In this document: piece by piece, positions 1 to 8,973 of the stretch | Layout of the letters: the number at the start of each line of letters is the position of its first letter | Numbering within the stretch: position 1 is the stretch's first letter | Assembly: GCA_027063065.1 (NCBI GenBank) | Contig: JAMOSO010000055.1 | Span: 30,673 to 94,672 of the forward strand | DNA length: 64,000 nt | DNA from: Planctomycetota bacterium | GTDB taxonomy: Bacteria > Planctomycetota > JAMOSO01 | Reading direction: 5' to 3' | Position numbers and translations under genes: made by a program | The notes under the pieces: generated by a model | What the model was told of the DNA's origin: nothing | Databases searched by the model: none | What the model saw: only the letters and a program-made list of their open reading frames with translations

Positions 1-1
1 A

Positions 2-622
2 GGAGTAGGTGCAGCGGGTATGGCTTGTACTAAAATGTTGTTGGGTTTAGGTATTAAAAATATTATAGGTTGTGATCGTAAAGGTGCTTTATATACTGGA
101 CGTGATGGCTTAAACGAATCTAAACAATGGTATGCAAATAATACTAATCCCAATAAAGAACAGGGTTCTATCCACGATGTAATTAATGGTGCAGACCTGT
201 TTGTAGGTGTGTCTGGTCCAAATATTTTAGATGAAAATGATTTAAAAAATATGGCACAAAATCCCATAGTATTTGCTATGTCTAACCCAGATCCAGAAAT
301 AGCTCCAGAAATAGCTCAAAAATATGCCGCAGTTATAGGCACAGGTCGCAGTGATTATCCAAATCAGATAAATAATGTTTTATGTTTTCCTGGACTATTT
401 AGGGGGGCTTTAGATTGTCGTGCGACAGATATTACAGAAAATATGAAATTGGCAGCGGCCAATGCTATTGCCAATTCAATTGAAGAAGCTCATCTTCATT
501 CAGATTATATTATGCCAAGTGTATTTGATCCAAAGGTTGCAAAAGCAGTGGCATTGGCAGTGCATCAAGCAGCTATTAAAGACGGTGTAGATCAAAGTTC
601 TATTAAAATAGTTAATAAGTAA
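2..622 (+). CDS. Malic enzyme, C-terminal part (cut by window edge)
   Basis: The reading frame is open to the left edge, so only the last ~206 residues are present. It begins inside a Rossmann glycine motif (GVGAAG), followed by CDRKGALYTGR, which is the start of the NAD(P)-binding domain of malic enzymes. Further family signatures are GRSDYPNQINNVLCFPG and FRGALDCRA. The family decarboxylates malate to pyruvate using NAD(P)+. The protein stops soon after PSVFDPKVAKAVA, so the phosphotransacetylase-like C-terminal domain of long MaeB-type enzymes is absent. cysQ starts one base after the stop, so the gene heads or joins the cysQ-men operon. Cofactor preference cannot be read from this fragment. 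Confidence 0.9.
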   Translation, partial: GVGAAGMACTKMLLGLGIKNIIGCDRKGALYTGRDGLNESKQWYANNTNPNKEQGSIHDVINGADLFVGVSGPNILDENDLKNMAQNPIVFAMSNPDPEIAPEIAQKYAAVIGTGRSDYPNQINNVLCFPGLFRGALDCRATDITENMKLAAANAIANSIEEAHLHSDYIMPSVFDPKVAKAVALAVHQAAIKDGVDQSSIKIVNK

Positions 623-623
623 T

Positions 624-1394
624 ATGGATTATATCAATCTATTAGATGATATTTGTAATATAGCATCTCAAGCGGGACGCGCCATTATGGATATTTATCA
701 AACAGATGATTTTTGTGTGCAGGTCAAAGAAGATAATTCTCCTTTGACCAAAGCCGATTTAACTGCACATAATATTATTTGTGAGGGATTAAATAAATTA
801 GATAGTACAATCCCTATTTTGTCAGAAGAGTCAGATGAGATAACTTATCAAACACGCAGTAATTGGAATCGGTTTTGGTTAGTTGATCCTTTAGATGGCA
901 CTAAGGAGTTTATTAAACGCAATGGTGAATTTACTGTAAATATTGCTTTAATTGAAAACAGTAACCCAGTTTTAGGTGTAGTATTTGCACCTGTTTTAAA
1001 TAAATTATATTGTGGTCATTTACAATATGGTGCATGGTTAAAAGAAGGCGGCCAACCTAAAAAGAAAATTAAAGTAGCAGATAAATTGATAGGTGATCTA
1101 AAAGTAGTGGCAAGTCGTAGTCATCGTAGCGAGGAGTTAGAAAACTATTTATTGAGCTTGCCATCGCATCAATGTATAGCTATGGGTTCTTCCTTAAAAT
1201 TATGTTTAGTTGCGCAAGGCGAAGCTCATTTATATCCACGTATTGGGCCTACAATGGAGTGGGACACTGCAGCGGCTGATGCTGTTGTTCGTTCTGCCGG
1301 TGGGCAAGTTACAGATTTAAATGGCGAGAATTTAAAATATAATAAAGAAAATTTATTAAATCCTTATTTTATAGTGCATTCAAAGGTGATATAG
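624..1394 (+). CDS. cysQ: 3'(2'),5'-bisphosphate nucleotidase CysQ
   Basis: A 256-residue member of the inositol-monophosphatase-like family. The metal-binding motif DPLDGTKEFI lies at residues 88-97, preceded by LSEES (67-71), and the C-terminal EWDTAAADA motif is present. This full set, with the KEF extension, is typical of CysQ rather than SuhB. The enzyme removes the 3'-phosphate from pAp/pApS, a by-product of sulfate assimilation and 4'-phosphopantetheine transfer. It sits one base after the malic enzyme and directly abuts menD, whose TTG start follows the TAG stop with no gap. Nothing else in the window is sulfur related, so the linkage looks like operon packing rather than pathway grouping. 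Confidence 0.88.
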   Translation: MDYINLLDDICNIASQAGRAIMDIYQTDDFCVQVKEDNSPLTKADLTAHNIICEGLNKLDSTIPILSEESDEITYQTRSNWNRFWLVDPLDGTKEFIKRNGEFTVNIALIENSNPVLGVVFAPVLNKLYCGHLQYGAWLKEGGQPKKKIKVADKLIGDLKVVASRSHRSEELENYLLSLPSHQCIAMGSSLKLCLVAQGEAHLYPRIGPTMEWDTAAADAVVRSAGGQVTDLNGENLKYNKENLLNPYFIVHSKVI

Positions 1395-3098
1395 TTGGAC
1401 TCGGCATTTTGGGCTTATTTAACAATTGAAGAGTTAGTTCGCTTAGGTGTAGATTATTTTTTTATTTCACCGGGTTCTAGATCTACACCGTTGGTTTTGG
1501 CCATTGATAAACTATCTGATAAATGTCAATTTAGTATCCATTTTGATGAGCGTGCAATGGCATTTATGGCCTTGGGTTGGGCAAAGGCAAGTGGCAAGCC
1601 AGCGGTGTTAGTGTGCACATCTGGTTCGGCAGTTGCTAATTATTTACCAGCAGTTGTTGAGGCATATCAACAGGGTATACCATTAATTTTATTGACCGCT
1701 GATAGACCCGATAGGTTATTAAATTGCGGAGCTAATCAAGCAATTAATCAACGAGGTATATTTGCTAATTATGTATGTGCAGAAATTAATATCACCAGTC
1801 CAAATTTACAATCAAACGCAAACGATTTATTATATAATATTGATAATATTTATTATAAGTCAGTAAATTTAAACAGTCCTGTACATATTAATTGCCAGTA
1901 CGATGAACCATTTTTTAGGACAGATACATTTGACGATATAGTAAGTGATTGTGGATTGCTGAATTGGTTATACAATTTTAAACCTTTAGCAAAGCAAGAA
2001 ATAAAACCTAAGATAATTAGTGTTGATAATATTAAACAGATTGTTGAAATATTACAAGGTAAGCAAATCTTAATTATTGCAGGGCGTATGCGCAATGAAC
2101 TAGAAGCAGAGGCAGTGATTAATTTTGCTAAGTATATCAATGCGCCGTGTTGTGCGGATATTACTTCTTATGCACGCTTTAACACACAGTGTATTTGTTA
2201 TTTTGATTTTATAATTAAACAAAAAGTTTTAAAACCAGATGTTATTTTACATTTTGGCGGTGGGTTTATATCTAAGGCCTTATTGGAGTATAGTACAAAT
2301 TTAAAAGTAACATATATTCATATAGATAATAGCAACTTGGCTTATAATCCAGAAAATCAAGTTAGTGTAGATTTGAGAGGTGATATTGTTAAATGTTGTC
2401 AATCTTTACAAAATAATTGTTTAAAAAATAATTTTAAATTTTATGAGTCTTGGTTACGTTGTGAAGATAATATAGCTAAGCGATTACAAGGGTGGATTGC
2501 TAAAAATACTTTTAGCGAAATAGCGATAGTAAAAAAAATATGTGATTGTTTAACTGCTCAAGATGCTTTGGTTATAGGGGCAAGTATGCCTGTACGTTTG
2601 GTTAATTTGTTGGCAAAAACCAGGCGTGATATTTTTGTGCCAGTTTCATCTAATAGGGGCGCTAGCGGTATAGATGGCAATATTGCCACTGCAGTTGGTT
2701 GGGCAAAGTATTGGCAAAAACGAACTATATTATTAATTGGTGATTTAACTTTTTTGCATGATGCTACTTCTTTGTCGTTAATTTCTAAATTGGTTCACCC
2801 AGTTCTTATTATTGTTCTCAATAATAATGGCGGGGCTATTTTTAATTATTTACCCATAGCTAAACATATAAAAGACAAAAGTAAATTTAATGCTTTATTT
2901 TCTACGCCACATAATTATCAATCATTTCAATATATGGCAACACAGTTTAATTTGGATTATATTCAGCCTAAGAGTATAGAGCAGTTAAGCCAAGTGTTGA
3001 CACAGGCATCGCAGTCAACCCTAGTTGAAATCTCTTTAGATGCTGATGTTGAATATAAAAACTATCAAAATTGCTTTAAGGATGTTGCTAATGTCTAA
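1395..3098 (+). CDS. menD: SEPHCHC synthase MenD
   Basis: 2-Succinyl-5-enolpyruvyl-6-hydroxy-3-cyclohexene-1-carboxylate synthase, the ThDP- and Mg-dependent committed step of menaquinone synthesis (isochorismate plus 2-oxoglutarate). The 567-residue length is normal for the family. N-terminal SPGSRSTPL (25-33), the ThDP-activating glutamate in FDERAMAF (Glu52), VCTSGSAVANYLPAVVEA, and the C-terminal cofactor segment GDLTFLHD with NNNGGAIFNYLP are all visible. The start is TTG at 1395, immediately after the cysQ stop. I see no strong ribosome site, so translation is probably coupled to cysQ. It is the first men gene of the operon and overlaps menH by 8 bases. Confidence 0.93.
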   Translation: MDSAFWAYLTIEELVRLGVDYFFISPGSRSTPLVLAIDKLSDKCQFSIHFDERAMAFMALGWAKASGKPAVLVCTSGSAVANYLPAVVEAYQQGIPLILLTADRPDRLLNCGANQAINQRGIFANYVCAEINITSPNLQSNANDLLYNIDNIYYKSVNLNSPVHINCQYDEPFFRTDTFDDIVSDCGLLNWLYNFKPLAKQEIKPKIISVDNIKQIVEILQGKQILIIAGRMRNELEAEAVINFAKYINAPCCADITSYARFNTQCICYFDFIIKQKVLKPDVILHFGGGFISKALLEYSTNLKVTYIHIDNSNLAYNPENQVSVDLRGDIVKCCQSLQNNCLKNNFKFYESWLRCEDNIAKRLQGWIAKNTFSEIAIVKKICDCLTAQDALVIGASMPVRLVNLLAKTRRDIFVPVSSNRGASGIDGNIATAVGWAKYWQKRTILLIGDLTFLHDATSLSLISKLVHPVLIIVLNNNGGAIFNYLPIAKHIKDKSKFNALFSTPHNYQSFQYMATQFNLDYIQPKSIEQLSQVLTQASQSTLVEISLDADVEYKNYQNCFKDVANV

Positions 3099-3843
3099 AA
3101 CATTGCCTTTTTATTCATTTGGAAAAGGGGCAAACATATTGTTTCTTCATGGCTTTTTGGGTTCGGCTCAAGATGCAAAGTTTATTAATAATGGTATGGT
3201 AAATGCCGTGGATTTGCCAGGTCATGGTAATTGTGATTTATATTTAATGAATAAATTTTCTATGAGTGATACTGCTAAGTTGGTGGTCAACACACTCAAA
3301 AAACATAGTCTTAGCAGGCCTTTACTTTATGGATACTCCATGGGTGGACGCTTATCTTTATATTTAGGCATACATTATCCCGAGTTATTTTCTGGTCTTA
3401 TTTTAGAATCGGCATCACCTGGATTGCAAAAAACTTCAGAAAGGTTAGAGCGTATTCAATTAGATGCTAAACAGGCAAATTTAATAATTGATTTGGGCAT
3501 AAAAAATTTTTTACAAAAATGGTATCAAAATCAATTATTTAGTAATTTAGATAAGGATAAAATGATTTTAAAACGTCAAAATAATAATTGTCAAGGGTTG
3601 GCAAATTCTCTTTTAGGACTTGGATTAGGCAGTCAAAATAGTTTATGGTCTGATTTATCATCGTTATCTTTAAAGACTACCATTGTAGTAGGTGAAAATG
3701 ATTTTAAATTTGTGGATATTGCAAAGCAAATGACAAAATTAATATTAAATTGTAATTTAAATATTGTTCCAAATGCTGGACATTGTTTAAATATCGAAGC
3801 TCCTGAATACTTAAATAAGATAATCAAACAATGTTTAAAATAA
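3091..3843 (+). CDS. menH: SHCHC synthase MenH (alpha/beta hydrolase)
   Basis: An alpha/beta-hydrolase fold protein of 250 residues, expected to eliminate pyruvate from SEPHCHC to give SHCHC. Nucleophile elbow GYSMGG (Ser83), oxyanion segment FLHGFLGS near residues 18-25, a late Asp in VVGENDFK and His in NAGHCLNIEAPE form the triad. MenH-like text around the nucleophile (GGRLSLYLGIHYPELF) and LESASPGL supports MenH over a generic esterase. I chose the ATG at 3091, which overlaps the menD stop and has AAGGA about 9 bases upstream. A longer in-frame ORF opens at 3040, but its extra residues lie inside menD and do not look conserved. Confidence 0.88.
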   Translation: MSKTLPFYSFGKGANILFLHGFLGSAQDAKFINNGMVNAVDLPGHGNCDLYLMNKFSMSDTAKLVVNTLKKHSLSRPLLYGYSMGGRLSLYLGIHYPELFSGLILESASPGLQKTSERLERIQLDAKQANLIIDLGIKNFLQKWYQNQLFSNLDKDKMILKRQNNNCQGLANSLLGLGLGSQNSLWSDLSSLSLKTTIVVGENDFKFVDIAKQMTKLILNCNLNIVPNAGHCLNIEAPEYLNKIIKQCLK

Positions 3844-4706
3844 TAAAAACATGGATAGAGGCTATGCGCCCTAAAACGCTTTGGGCTGGATTTTCACCAG
3901 TATTATTGGGTATTTGCATTGCTAGTTATAAGGTAGAAATTGACTACACTATAGCCATAATATGTTTAGCCACAGCTTTGTTATTTCAAATAGGTTCTAA
4001 TTTTGCCAATGATTATTTTGATTATAAAAAGGGTGCAGATGGTTTAGAACGGCTTGGCCCAGCCCGAGCAACATCTAGTGGTATCATATCACCACGAGCT
4101 ATGTTATATGCAACTGTAATTGTTTTTGTACTTTCGGCTCTTGGTTCTAGTTTATTATTGTATCGTGGGGGATGGCCAATAGCTGTGATTGGTATCAGTT
4201 CGATAATGGCAGGTTTTTTGTATACAGGTGGGCCATTTCCATTGGCGTATAAAGGCTTGGGAGAGCTGTTTGCATTTTTGTTTTTTGGTCCAGTAGCAGT
4301 AGCTGGAACATATTATTTGCAAGCTTTGCAAGTGCCTTTTTATGTTTATATAGCCGGGTTTTCTCCAGGGTTGTTTTCTATTGCTATTTTAACTGTCAAT
4401 AATTTGCGAGATCAGCAAAGCGATAAAAAAGCTAATAAATGTACTTTAATAGTAAAATATGGCAATCAATTTGGTTTGATGGAATATACTATGTCGGTTT
4501 TATTGGCATTGTTAATACCCGTTATTTTGTTTTTTATTGGTGCGCCTCCCTTTATATTAATTTCTGTAGCTGTTAGCGGTGTAGCGTTACGCGATATTGC
4601 TTTAGTTCGCAAAGTTAAGGGGCGTGCGCTTAACCCATTATTGGGTGCAACAGCTAGATTATTATTAATTCATACAATTTTATTTTCTATAGGCTGGATT
4701 ATTTAA
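3831..4706 (+). CDS. menA: 1,4-dihydroxy-2-naphthoate polyprenyltransferase MenA
   Basis: A UbiA-superfamily membrane prenyltransferase of 291 residues with about eight or nine hydrophobic helices. The first Asp-rich site NDYFDYKKGAD lies at 60-70 and the second site, NNLRDQQSDKKANK, is near 190. RPKTLWAGFSPVLLG at the N-terminus is characteristic of MenA. It attaches the isoprenoid chain to DHNA in the inner membrane. It overlaps menH by 13 bases and menC by one base. Being placed between menH and menC, its order differs from the E. coli men cluster, where menA is elsewhere. Confidence 0.92.
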   Translation: MFKIIKTWIEAMRPKTLWAGFSPVLLGICIASYKVEIDYTIAIICLATALLFQIGSNFANDYFDYKKGADGLERLGPARATSSGIISPRAMLYATVIVFVLSALGSSLLLYRGGWPIAVIGISSIMAGFLYTGGPFPLAYKGLGELFAFLFFGPVAVAGTYYLQALQVPFYVYIAGFSPGLFSIAILTVNNLRDQQSDKKANKCTLIVKYGNQFGLMEYTMSVLLALLIPVILFFIGAPPFILISVAVSGVALRDIALVRKVKGRALNPLLGATARLLLIHTILFSIGWII

Positions 4707-5647
4707 TGTTATATTCTTGGTATCGTTGGATTTTACCATTTAAATCCAATATTAAATTAGGTGGGCGTAGTTATTCTAAGCGCGAAGGTTTATACCTTAA
4801 AATTAATGATGGCAATAGTGTGGGCTGGGGTGAAGCGTCGCCATTACCTGGGTTTAGTTTAGAAACTTTAGAAGATATAATAAAAATTGTAAAAAAAAAA
4901 GATTATTTAAGTGATATATCAAAGTTGCCTAGCTCATTGCAATTTGCTATTTATAATGCTAAATGTGATTTACAAAAACAATTTGATAGTCCTTTTAAGG
5001 TGGCTAGTGCATTATTAGCTGTGGGTGATTTAGATGGAATATTAAATCAAGTTAGGCAGGCTATGGATGCTGGTTGGCAAGATTTTAAAATAAAAATAGG
5101 TCGCGGCAATCAAGATGATGAAATTAAACTTGTAAATTGCGTTGCCGAATTAACAGGCGCACAGCATTTAAGAATAGATTGCAATAGGGCTTGGAATTTT
5201 GCAAAAGCCAAGCGGTTTATGTTAAGTTTAAAACATAAGATAGCATTTATAGAAGAGCCAACTATTAGCCCTGTTTATTATAATAAATTGAGTAAATATC
5301 AAACAATAGCTTTAGATGAAACTTTATTGCGTTTAAACCCTGAAGAATTATCCAAGGCAACTAAAGGTATATTAGTTTGTAAACCAACGATTTTGGCAAA
5401 TATAAATAGATTGTTATCAGAGAAATGGCCATTGGTTATATCTTCTGCTTTAGAAAGTCCGTTGGGTATCTCGCATTTGGCTAAGTTGCATTCAGAATGT
5501 AGCAAATTGTCAGCTGGTTTAGATACGCTTAATTTTTTTGAAGCGGATACTTTAAAAAAATTTCATGGTAATTTAAAAATAGATCAAGGTTTTATTGATG
5601 TGCAAGAGAGGATAATCCCTAAGGAGGAGTTTCTTGAACAGCTTTAA
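4706..5647 (+). CDS. menC: o-Succinylbenzoate synthase MenC
   Basis: Enolase-superfamily enzyme (313 residues) dehydrating SHCHC to o-succinylbenzoate. Catalytic lysines are in DFKIKIGRG (Lys128/Lys130), metal ligands are Asp158 in LRIDCNRAW, Glu184 in FIEEP and Asp204 in ALDE, and the second catalytic lysine is Lys226 in VCKPTIL. This is the full MLE/MenC set. The sequence pattern matches the proteobacterial MenC class better than the dual-function Firmicutes OSBS/NSAR type, but I cannot exclude side activity. ATG overlaps the menA stop by one base. The gene's last bases carry the strong ribosome site AAGGAGGAG used by menE. Confidence 0.9.
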   Translation: MLYSWYRWILPFKSNIKLGGRSYSKREGLYLKINDGNSVGWGEASPLPGFSLETLEDIIKIVKKKDYLSDISKLPSSLQFAIYNAKCDLQKQFDSPFKVASALLAVGDLDGILNQVRQAMDAGWQDFKIKIGRGNQDDEIKLVNCVAELTGAQHLRIDCNRAWNFAKAKRFMLSLKHKIAFIEEPTISPVYYNKLSKYQTIALDETLLRLNPEELSKATKGILVCKPTILANINRLLSEKWPLVISSALESPLGISHLAKLHSECSKLSAGLDTLNFFEADTLKKFHGNLKIDQGFIDVQERIIPKEEFLEQL

Positions 5648-6953
5648 TTGTATTGCCAACCCCTTTTTGGGATTACCTCAAGATTTGATTATTGCTAAAA
5701 GTGATGACAAAACTTTGACTGTTGCGCAGTTTTGTTATGCAATTGGTCAAGTTAAAGAGTTTTGTTATAGAAATAAACTGCGTCAAGGAATGTGTATAGC
5801 TTTGGATATGCCATTGTCTTTGGAATGGCAACTATTATTTTGGGGTTTTATAGATTCTGGCATAATTGTATTGTGCTTAAATCAGCGTTTACCACAATCT
5901 CAAAAATTACAACAGGCGCAAGATATTTCTGCAAATTTGTATATTACAGATTTTAATTGGCAAATCTCTAGTCAAAGCTTATCTACGGAATGGAATTTAA
6001 ATAATAAGGCAACAATAATTTTTACATCAGGTTCTAGCGGTAATCCCAAACCAGCTTTACATACCCTTGCCAATCATTATTACAGTGCATTAGGCAGTAA
6101 TGAAAATATCAATTTAGATATGGGCGATAAGTGGTCGCTTTCTTTACCGTTACATCATGTTGGAGGTATCGCTATTTTATTTAGATGTTTGTTATCTGGC
6201 GCTATAACAGTTATAGGTCAAGATGACAATATTACCCATTATAGTTTTGTACCAACTCAATTAATGGATTTTATGGCAAAGCATAATTTTAAAATGCCAA
6301 AGGCCATTTTATTGGGAGGTGCAACTATTGCTGAGTCATTGCTTGATAAAGCTATGGAATATAAATTACCAATTTATACCACATATGGCTGTACTGAAAT
6401 GTCATCGCAGATTTGTACAACATCGCATAATGCTAGTTTAGAGGATTTAAAAACGGCGGGACAACTTTTAAAATATCGCGAAGTCAAAATTTCAGACGAT
6501 GGAGAAATATTAGTTAGGGGAAAAACTTTATTTTGTGGTTATTTGCAAATAGGCGGTGGGGCAGGGGTTTTACAAAAAAGTTATCACACACAAGAGTGGT
6601 TTTGTACATCTGATTATGGCTATTTAGATAGTTACAATCGCTTGGTGGTTTTAGGGCGAAAAGATAATTTGATTATTTCTGGAGGAGAAAATATTTGCCC
6701 CGAAGAAATAGAAAAAATAATATTGGATAAATTCGGTTTAACGGCAATTATTGTGGCAGTTAAAAATAAGCGTTTTGGACAAAGGCCGGTAGCTTTTGTA
6801 GATGGGGTATTTGATAAAGACTTATTAATTAAACAGTTATCCGCTATTTTACCAAAGTATAAAATACCAGATGAGTTTTATACTTTGCCTGCAAATAACA
6901 ATTTAAAAATAAGCAGATATGAGTTAGCTCAAAAAGCTAGTAAATACAATTAA
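5634..6953 (+). CDS. menE: o-Succinylbenzoate--CoA ligase MenE
   Basis: ANL-superfamily adenylating enzyme of 439 residues that activates o-succinylbenzoate to its CoA thioester. The phosphate-binding loop IIFTSGSSGNPKP, the TYGCTEMSSQ motif, YLDSYNRLVVLGRKDN, ISGGENICPEEIE and a C-terminal catalytic lysine region (ANNNLKISRYEL) are all present. The TTG at 5634 is chosen because AAGGAGGAG ends five bases upstream, and it overlaps menC by 14 bases. The next step, MenB, is not in the window. The 3' end overlaps hemN on the opposite strand by four bases, leaving no room for a separate terminator. Confidence 0.9.
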   Translation: MNSFNCIANPFLGLPQDLIIAKSDDKTLTVAQFCYAIGQVKEFCYRNKLRQGMCIALDMPLSLEWQLLFWGFIDSGIIVLCLNQRLPQSQKLQQAQDISANLYITDFNWQISSQSLSTEWNLNNKATIIFTSGSSGNPKPALHTLANHYYSALGSNENINLDMGDKWSLSLPLHHVGGIAILFRCLLSGAITVIGQDDNITHYSFVPTQLMDFMAKHNFKMPKAILLGGATIAESLLDKAMEYKLPIYTTYGCTEMSSQICTTSHNASLEDLKTAGQLLKYREVKISDDGEILVRGKTLFCGYLQIGGGAGVLQKSYHTQEWFCTSDYGYLDSYNRLVVLGRKDNLIISGGENICPEEIEKIILDKFGLTAIIVAVKNKRFGQRPVAFVDGVFDKDLLIKQLSAILPKYKIPDEFYTLPANNNLKISRYELAQKASKYN

Positions 6954-8326
6954 ATTGTGTTAGAAAATTTAACTTCTGGCGAACGTTTTTGCAAATAGGC
7001 ATCAAAACCCATACAAATATTACGGATAAATAATTTGCCAATTTCTGAAATAGTCATCGTGTTATCGTTAAAATCTAATAAGCCCTGTTTTTGACATTCT
7101 ACAATATGCGTTTGTTCACGGGCAAAGTAGAAGTTAAATTCTACGTTAAACATGGATTTAAACTCTGCTTTATTAATTGTAAATTGACACATTAAAGCAT
7201 TGATAACCCATTGGCGAATTAAATCATCATCAGATAATACTAAACCGCGTTCAACAGGTAGTGTATTTAGGTTTAATTTTATTTGGTAATTTTTAAGTAG
7301 TTTTGTATTTTGTACAAAGGTATTGCCAACATATCCAATTGCAGATGGTCCAAAACCTATAAAGTCGTCTGTATAACGCAGAGTATAACCCATAAAATTT
7401 CTATATAAACTTCCACTGGCAAAAGATTTAGCCATTTCATCACTTTTTAATGCAAAGTGATCCATTGCAATAGCATCATAGCCATTATCCAATAGCATAT
7501 CTCTGGCTTGTAAAAATATTTTCACTCGTATATCAGCGCTGGGTAAATCCTTTGGATTTATTTTTTTTTGAAAAGGTTGATGTTTAGGAAGGTAAGCAAA
7601 ATTGTACAGAGCAATTCTATCTGGCCTTAATTTTATGACTTCTTTAACGGTTTGTTTGAAGCTTTTTATACTTTGATAGGGTAGACCGTATATTAAGTCG
7701 TAGTTAAGACTTTTAATGCCGTGTTCTCTAAAATCCTGTGTTAATAAAGCAATTTCTTCATAGCTTTGTACCCTATTTACTGCAAGTTGTACTTGTTTAT
7801 CAAAATCTTGCACACCCATTGATAGGCGGTTATATCCTAATTGTTTTAAAAAACCTATGCGAGAGTTATCTAATGTGCGAGAGTCTACTTCAATACTGAT
7901 TTCTGCATCATTACTTAAATTAAAGTTTTCTGCAATTTTAGTATGGATTTTAGCAATTTGATAATCTTCTAAAAAATTGGGAGTTCCGCCTCCCCAATGT
8001 AATAAGCTAACAGTTTTATTTTTGCCAATTTTATTAATTACTAAGTCAATTTCTTTAAATAAGTTAGTGATAAATTCATCGCCATATTTAGCTTTACGTG
8101 TGCGAATGACCCGGTTGCAGGCACAAAAATAACATGGTGATTCACAAAAAGGTATATGTAAATATAGAGATAGAGGTTTGTTTTTAGTTTTAAAATTATT
8201 TAGAGCAGTAAAGTAGTTTTTTTGATTTATTGTGTTTGTCCAATCCACAGCTGTAGGATAAGATGTATAACGTGGGCCGGCGACATCGTATTTGTTTAGT
8301 AAATCTTTTGTTATTGCAATAGTCAT
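6950..8326 (-). CDS. hemN: Oxygen-independent coproporphyrinogen III oxidase HemN
   Basis: Radical SAM enzyme of 458 residues, converting coproporphyrinogen III to protoporphyrinogen IX without oxygen. The cluster ligands are in FCESPCYFCAC (Cys61, Cys65, Cys68, with Cys70 following). N-terminal YDVAGPRYTSYPTA is the hallmark of genuine HemN rather than HemW, and full length plus the C-terminal domain agree. LHWGGGTPNFL and ISIEVDSRTL are further family motifs. The ATG at 8326 has no obvious ribosome site, and its 58-base leader after the CheX-like gene carries two overlapping inverted repeats (see findings). Haem made here would be needed by the cytochrome bd encoded at 32511-35172. Confidence 0.95.
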   Translation of the reverse strand: MTIAITKDLLNKYDVAGPRYTSYPTAVDWTNTINQKNYFTALNNFKTKNKPLSLYLHIPFCESPCYFCACNRVIRTRKAKYGDEFITNLFKEIDLVINKIGKNKTVSLLHWGGGTPNFLEDYQIAKIHTKIAENFNLSNDAEISIEVDSRTLDNSRIGFLKQLGYNRLSMGVQDFDKQVQLAVNRVQSYEEIALLTQDFREHGIKSLNYDLIYGLPYQSIKSFKQTVKEVIKLRPDRIALYNFAYLPKHQPFQKKINPKDLPSADIRVKIFLQARDMLLDNGYDAIAMDHFALKSDEMAKSFASGSLYRNFMGYTLRYTDDFIGFGPSAIGYVGNTFVQNTKLLKNYQIKLNLNTLPVERGLVLSDDDLIRQWVINALMCQFTINKAEFKSMFNVEFNFYFAREQTHIVECQKQGLLDFNDNTMTISEIGKLFIRNICMGFDAYLQKRSPEVKFSNTI

Positions 8327-8359
8327 TATTGATTTTAAAGCTTTGCTATAAAATCAATA
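8327..8359 (-). promoter_or_regulatory. Second inverted repeat touching the hemN start
   Basis: Perfect 11-base arms TATTGATTTTA (8327-8337) and TAAAATCAATA (8349-8359) separated by 11 bases. It ends right at the hemN ATG and shares bases 8349-8355 with the hairpin at 8341-8374, so the two cannot form at once. It could be an operator or an alternative RNA fold. The sequence is very AT-rich, so chance is possible. Confidence 0.3.
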
Positions 8360-8374
8360 AGATTTATAGCAAAG
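8341..8374 (-). terminator. Hairpin after the CheX-like gene / in the hemN leader
   Basis: Inverted repeat with arms CTTTGCTATAAAATC (8341-8355) and GATTTATAGCAAAG (8361-8374), one bulged base and a five-base loop. On the minus strand it follows the CheX-like stop codon, but only a weak U-containing run comes after, so termination would be partial at best. Confidence 0.35.
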
Positions 8375-8384
8375 TAAACCAAGT

Positions 8385-8867
8385 TTATTCGCTAGGAGCT
8401 AATGATACTTGTAAGTAAAATTCTTCGCCGTCAGCACTTAGCACAATAACAATGCAAGGAGTTCCAGATTTATTAGAAATAGTGTGTCCACTGCCAGATA
8501 CAATAGAAGGTAAACTGATATTAAATTCATAATTACCACCGCGCAATTCTGATTTAGCACCACCAGAAATCATATTGATGATTTCGCCAACACCATCGTG
8601 CATATCTTCTTCGCTTAAATCTTCGGGCTTCATCATAAGCATATTAGCAACTAATTTTTTAGCTAAATCATGAGGGAGTGTAATGGCTACAGATCCTGTG
8701 GCTGCACCGCTAAGTCCCATAACACCTGATACATCTCCAGGTACATCGCGGTCGCCTTTGATATACATATCTTTGCGCGTTACCTTAGTAACTTGCGCCA
8801 TGGTTTGAAATGCGTTAATTGCCCCATTTATAAATGGGTTTATAAAATCTGCGTTAATTCCAGCCAT
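8385..8867 (-). CDS. CheX-like chemotaxis phosphatase domain protein
   Basis: A 160-residue single-domain protein of the CheC/CheX/FliY fold. The signature EIINMISGGAK contains the E-x2-N pair (Glu95, Asn98) that in CheX acts on phosphorylated CheY. The N-terminal layout (AINAFQTMAQV) and the repeated GSVAITLPHDLAKKLV strand-helix also match. No other chemotaxis or flagellar gene is in the window, so it may act on a response regulator of another system, possibly pilus-linked signalling; that is inference. It stands alone between pyruvate kinase and hemN, on the same strand as both. Confidence 0.75.
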   Translation of the reverse strand: MAGINADFINPFINGAINAFQTMAQVTKVTRKDMYIKGDRDVPGDVSGVMGLSGAATGSVAITLPHDLAKKLVANMLMMKPEDLSEEDMHDGVGEIINMISGGAKSELRGGNYEFNISLPSIVSGSGHTISNKSGTPCIVIVLSADGEEFYLQVSLAPSE

Positions 8868-8973
8868 AATTTCTCCCGATAGCCTCCCAAAATTTTATTA
8901 GAAATAGTTTAACAGGTACGATCAAAAAAAAGAACTATTTTAATGATCGCACCGAAAATTATTTTATGTAAAT

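Noticed and set aside
8327..8359. An FNR-type site (TTGAT-N4-ATCAA) ahead of hemN
   Set aside because: The TTGAT and ATCAA halves are separated by far more than four bases, so this is not an FNR box.
8915..8953. GGTACGATCA / TGATCGCACC inverted repeat after pyruvate kinase
   Set aside because: One mismatch, a 19-base loop that itself holds the T run, and no U tract after the stem; termination not supported.
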